Shown here: one piece after another, positions 5,628 to 5,757 of the stretch
How positions within the stretch are numbered: the first letter of the stretch is position 1
Layout of the letters: every line of letters begins with the position of its first letter
Source of the DNA: CAYOKT01 sp964404605
GTDB lineage: Bacteria; Electryoneota; Electryoneia; Electryoneales; Electryoneaceae
DNA length: 5,757 nt
Assembly (NCBI GenBank): GCA_964404605.1
Contig: CAYOKT010000133.1
Coordinates: 1-5,757, forward strand
Direction: 5' to 3'
Notes under the pieces: generated by a model
Told to the model about the DNA's origin: nothing
Database searches by the model: none
Seen by the model: the letters and a program-made list of their open reading frames with translations, nothing else
Position numbers and translations under genes: made by a program

Positions 5628-5704
5628 TTCGCCATCAGCTACCCGGCTACGCCAAAGGCTACGCCGAGGCAGGCGGCGTGGCAGGCGCCCAGGGCTACGG
5701 GAGC
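5628..5704 (+). repeat. Dispersed-type repeat, copy B, with 12-nt periodic extension
   Basis: Bases 5628-5680 match copy A (43 of 53). From 5645 to 5704 the sequence divides into five 12-nt units. Units 1, 2 and 5 (5645, 5657, 5693) begin GGCTACG, and units 3 and 4 (5669, 5681) begin GCAGGCG. A multiple-of-three period could encode a repetitive peptide, but no start codon with a ribosome binding site supports translation. Confidence 0.6.
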
Positions 5705-5757
5705 TATTTCCTTCCGCGCGTGGAGGTGAGACGAATCCAGCTTCGATATAGTATGGC

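Larger units (their letters stand above)
5244..5757. other. Non-coding, repeat-rich tail with a gene remnant
   Basis: These 514 bp contain no intact gene. They hold a hairpin after the EamA gene (5246-5260), two copies of a 53-nt element in direct orientation (5311-5363 and 5628-5680), a REP-like palindrome (5415-5434) and a Fic-like 3' gene fragment ending at 5560. The last 50 bases contain TATAGT (5747-5752) without a matching -35 box. The window ends before any following gene. Confidence 0.6.

Noticed and set aside
5724..5752. Promoter with TATAGT as -10 near the window end
   Set aside because: No -35-like hexamer lies 16-18 bp upstream, and no downstream gene is visible to support it.
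1..5757. CRISPR arrays, tRNA or rRNA genes, intact insertion sequences
   Set aside because: No regularly spaced identical repeats with unique spacers, no cloverleaf-like tRNA sequence, no rRNA-like stretches and no transposase were seen. The 12-nt units are contiguous, without spacers.

Overview
The window is GC-rich, strongly GC3-biased bacterial DNA carrying four intact protein genes and one gene remnant. The first gene encodes a lipoprotein with a clear type II signal peptide and Gly rather than Asp after the lipid-bearing Cys, which suggests a diderm bacterium. Nothing here identifies the phylum. The GC3 bias gives long spurious open frames opposite the real genes.

Layout. (1) 71-1309, minus strand: an exported lipoprotein whose body shows seven repeats about 50 residues apart, best read as a seven-bladed beta-propeller. 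A perfect 20-bp palindrome overlaps its stop codon. (2) 1310-1764: a 455-bp divergent intergenic region with no convincing gene. It contains several dyad elements, the strongest an imperfect 40-nt inverted repeat at 1584-1623, and a weak promoter candidate for the lipoprotein gene. (3) 1765-4287, plus strand: a compact copper-export unit, a 68-aa CopZ-type chaperone followed 3 nt later by a complete 770-aa CopA-type Cu(I) P1B-1 ATPase. The ATPase ribosome binding site lies inside the end of the chaperone gene, so the two are probably translationally coupled. (4) 4347-5243, plus strand: a 298-aa ten-helix EamA/DMT transporter 59 nt behind copA, possibly cotranscribed, with a compact hairpin right after its stop. 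(5) 5244-5757: a non-coding, repeat-rich tail. It holds two copies of a 53-nt dispersed-type element built on a 12-nt period, a REP-like hairpin, and a 3' gene remnant resembling the C-terminal winged helix of Fic-family proteins.

How the parts work together. The chaperone would bind cytosolic Cu(I) through its CxxC pair and pass it to the N-terminal metal-binding domain or membrane entry site of the ATPase, which pumps Cu(I) out of the cytoplasm. No copper-responsive regulator gene (CsoR, CueR or CopY type) is in the window, so control would depend on a regulator encoded elsewhere acting on the intergenic dyads, or on leader RNA structure. The substrate of the EamA protein cannot be read from sequence, and its link to copper is only positional. 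No RNA gene, CRISPR array or intact insertion sequence was seen. I found no clear new system. The most unusual material is the repeat-bracketed Fic-like remnant in the tail and the structured leader upstream of copZ.
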